Shown in pieces: positions 5,509-6,190 of a DNA stretch of 6,190 bases. The position numbers and the translations under genes are program-made. The DNA comes from Lachnospiraceae bacterium (GTDB lineage: Bacteria; Bacillota_A; Clostridia; Lachnospirales; Lachnospiraceae), in the NCBI GenBank assembly GCA_017960415.1, contig JAGCZE010000244.1, positions 1-6,190 on the forward strand. The letters are read 5' to 3'. The notes below the pieces were generated by a model. That model saw only the letters and a list, made by a program, of their open reading frames with translations, did no database searches and was not told the DNA's origin. How positions within the stretch are numbered: the stretch's first letter is position 1; every line of letters begins with the position of its first letter.

Positions 5509-6190
5509 ATGGATCAATCTTACATCAATACAGTTACAGATCTGGCAAAGGCTCTGAATCTTCCTGTACACACGGATATCAACAGGCTGATGAAAAGATG
5601 CCGGTTTAACCGCAGGGGATACTTAAGCCGTCTGTATCTGAACGGGCTGAATTTAAAAGGTACCATCGACATCAGTGAATATACAAAGCATCTGACAGCT
5701 CTTGACTCACGGAACAATCCGGAATTGAGGGACATCAGGATCAGTGCCTTAAGCGAGCTGGGATTTCTGCTCAGCTTTGACTCGGAAGAGCTGTACAGCG
5801 ACGCGCTGAAAACCGACAAAGGCCAGACCGTATATGTGATCGAACCCGGTCATGATTCGGATGAAAGTCCCTTCGCCAAGTATTTTAACAGCGATGAGTC
5901 AGCGCCTTCCGCTCCTTCTGAGCCTGATAGCAAGAACACTGCTTCAGATACCACCCGGACCGTCATTTCCGATACATCCTATGATTCCGTGCAGGCCGAC
6001 GATCACGCTCTGGCCGCCGGAACCGAGATTGAAAAGGCTCTGCTGCGCAATGCGATAATTGGCCGGGAGCTTACAACCTGCCTGCAGGACAATTTCGACC
6101 GTACAAATATCGGCATGTTCAATAAAGGCCTGATCCAGGTACAGAAGCTTGCAACCCAGCTTGAGCGTATCAAAAGCATCAAACAGCTGA
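5509..6190 (+). CDS. Unrecognised protein, C-terminus cut by window edge
   Basis: An open frame of 227 codons continues past the right edge. The ATG at 5509 is preceded by AAGGAA with an 8-base gap, and a strong promoter lies about 95 bases upstream, so it is probably a real gene. I do not recognise the family. Three parts can be seen. Residues 1-105 look compact and mainly helical, with a basic patch MKRCRFNRRGYLSRL (28-42). Residues 115-168 are rich in Ser, Asp, Thr and Pro (for example SAPSAPSEPDS), typical of a disordered linker. Residues 170-227 look helical and amphipathic, possibly coiled coil (VQKLATQLERIKSIKQL). No signal peptide or membrane segment is visible, so it is likely cytoplasmic. 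It is divergent from azlC; a regulatory role is conceivable, but no clear helix-turn-helix can be claimed. Confidence 0.8.
   Translation, partial: MDQSYINTVTDLAKALNLPVHTDINRLMKRCRFNRRGYLSRLYLNGLNLKGTIDISEYTKHLTALDSRNNPELRDIRISALSELGFLLSFDSEELYSDALKTDKGQTVYVIEPGHDSDESPFAKYFNSDESAPSAPSEPDSKNTASDTTRTVISDTSYDSVQADDHALAAGTEIEKALLRNAIIGRELTTCLQDNFDRTNIGMFNKGLIQVQKLATQLERIKSIKQL

Noticed and set aside
5480..5557. Upstream 25-codon open frame overlapping the start of the unrecognised gene
   Set aside because: Its ATG has no clear ribosome site at the right distance and the peptide has no leader-like features such as repeated amino acid codons.
5520..5819. Minus-strand 99-codon open frame opposite the unrecognised gene
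   Set aside because: The plus-strand frame here has a promoter and ribosome site and stays open to the edge; the opposite frame has no start signals.

Overview
The window looks like a chromosomal segment from a Clostridia-type Firmicute, plausibly Lachnospiraceae (Butyrivibrio-like). This is inferred from strong GGAGG-type Shine-Dalgarno sequences, AT-rich intergenic DNA with sigma-A-like promoters, a TTG start, and the gene mix of AzlCD, TrpE/TrpG and a cytoplasmic CE15-like esterase. No species can be named from the sequence alone. There is no transposase, tRNA, rRNA, CRISPR array or phage gene in view, and nothing clearly marks a transferred island.

Layout: five complete genes and one partial gene lie on the minus strand, and one partial gene on the plus strand at the right end. 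From the right: an unrecognised plus-strand gene (5509 to the edge) is divergent from azlC-azlD (5287 to 4185), which overlap by 4 bases. The 221-base gap between them holds back-to-back promoters. Below azlD lies a PfkB-family sugar kinase (4033-3125) with its own good promoter and a probable intrinsic terminator over its stop codon. Next come trpE (3014-1539) and trpG (1535-969), separated by 3 bases and probably translated together. The window ends with the first 294 residues of a CE15-like alpha/beta hydrolase (884 to below 1).

Function: TrpE and TrpG form anthranilate synthase, the feedback-controlled first step from chorismate to tryptophan. The remaining trp genes do not follow, so the pair is split from trpDCFBA or those genes lie elsewhere. 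AzlC and AzlD together should form a branched-chain amino acid exporter. The kinase and the esterase suggest carbohydrate use, but neither substrate can be read from the sequence.

The points most worth a second look are the esterase, whose canonical catalytic acid position is Cys while an alternative acidic site is kept; the unrecognised divergent gene with a structured mRNA leader; the paired palindromes over the azlC promoter; and the AT dinucleotide run inside the first codons of azlD. I did not find convincing evidence of a wholly new multi-gene system. All products are assigned by recognising motifs, not by database search.
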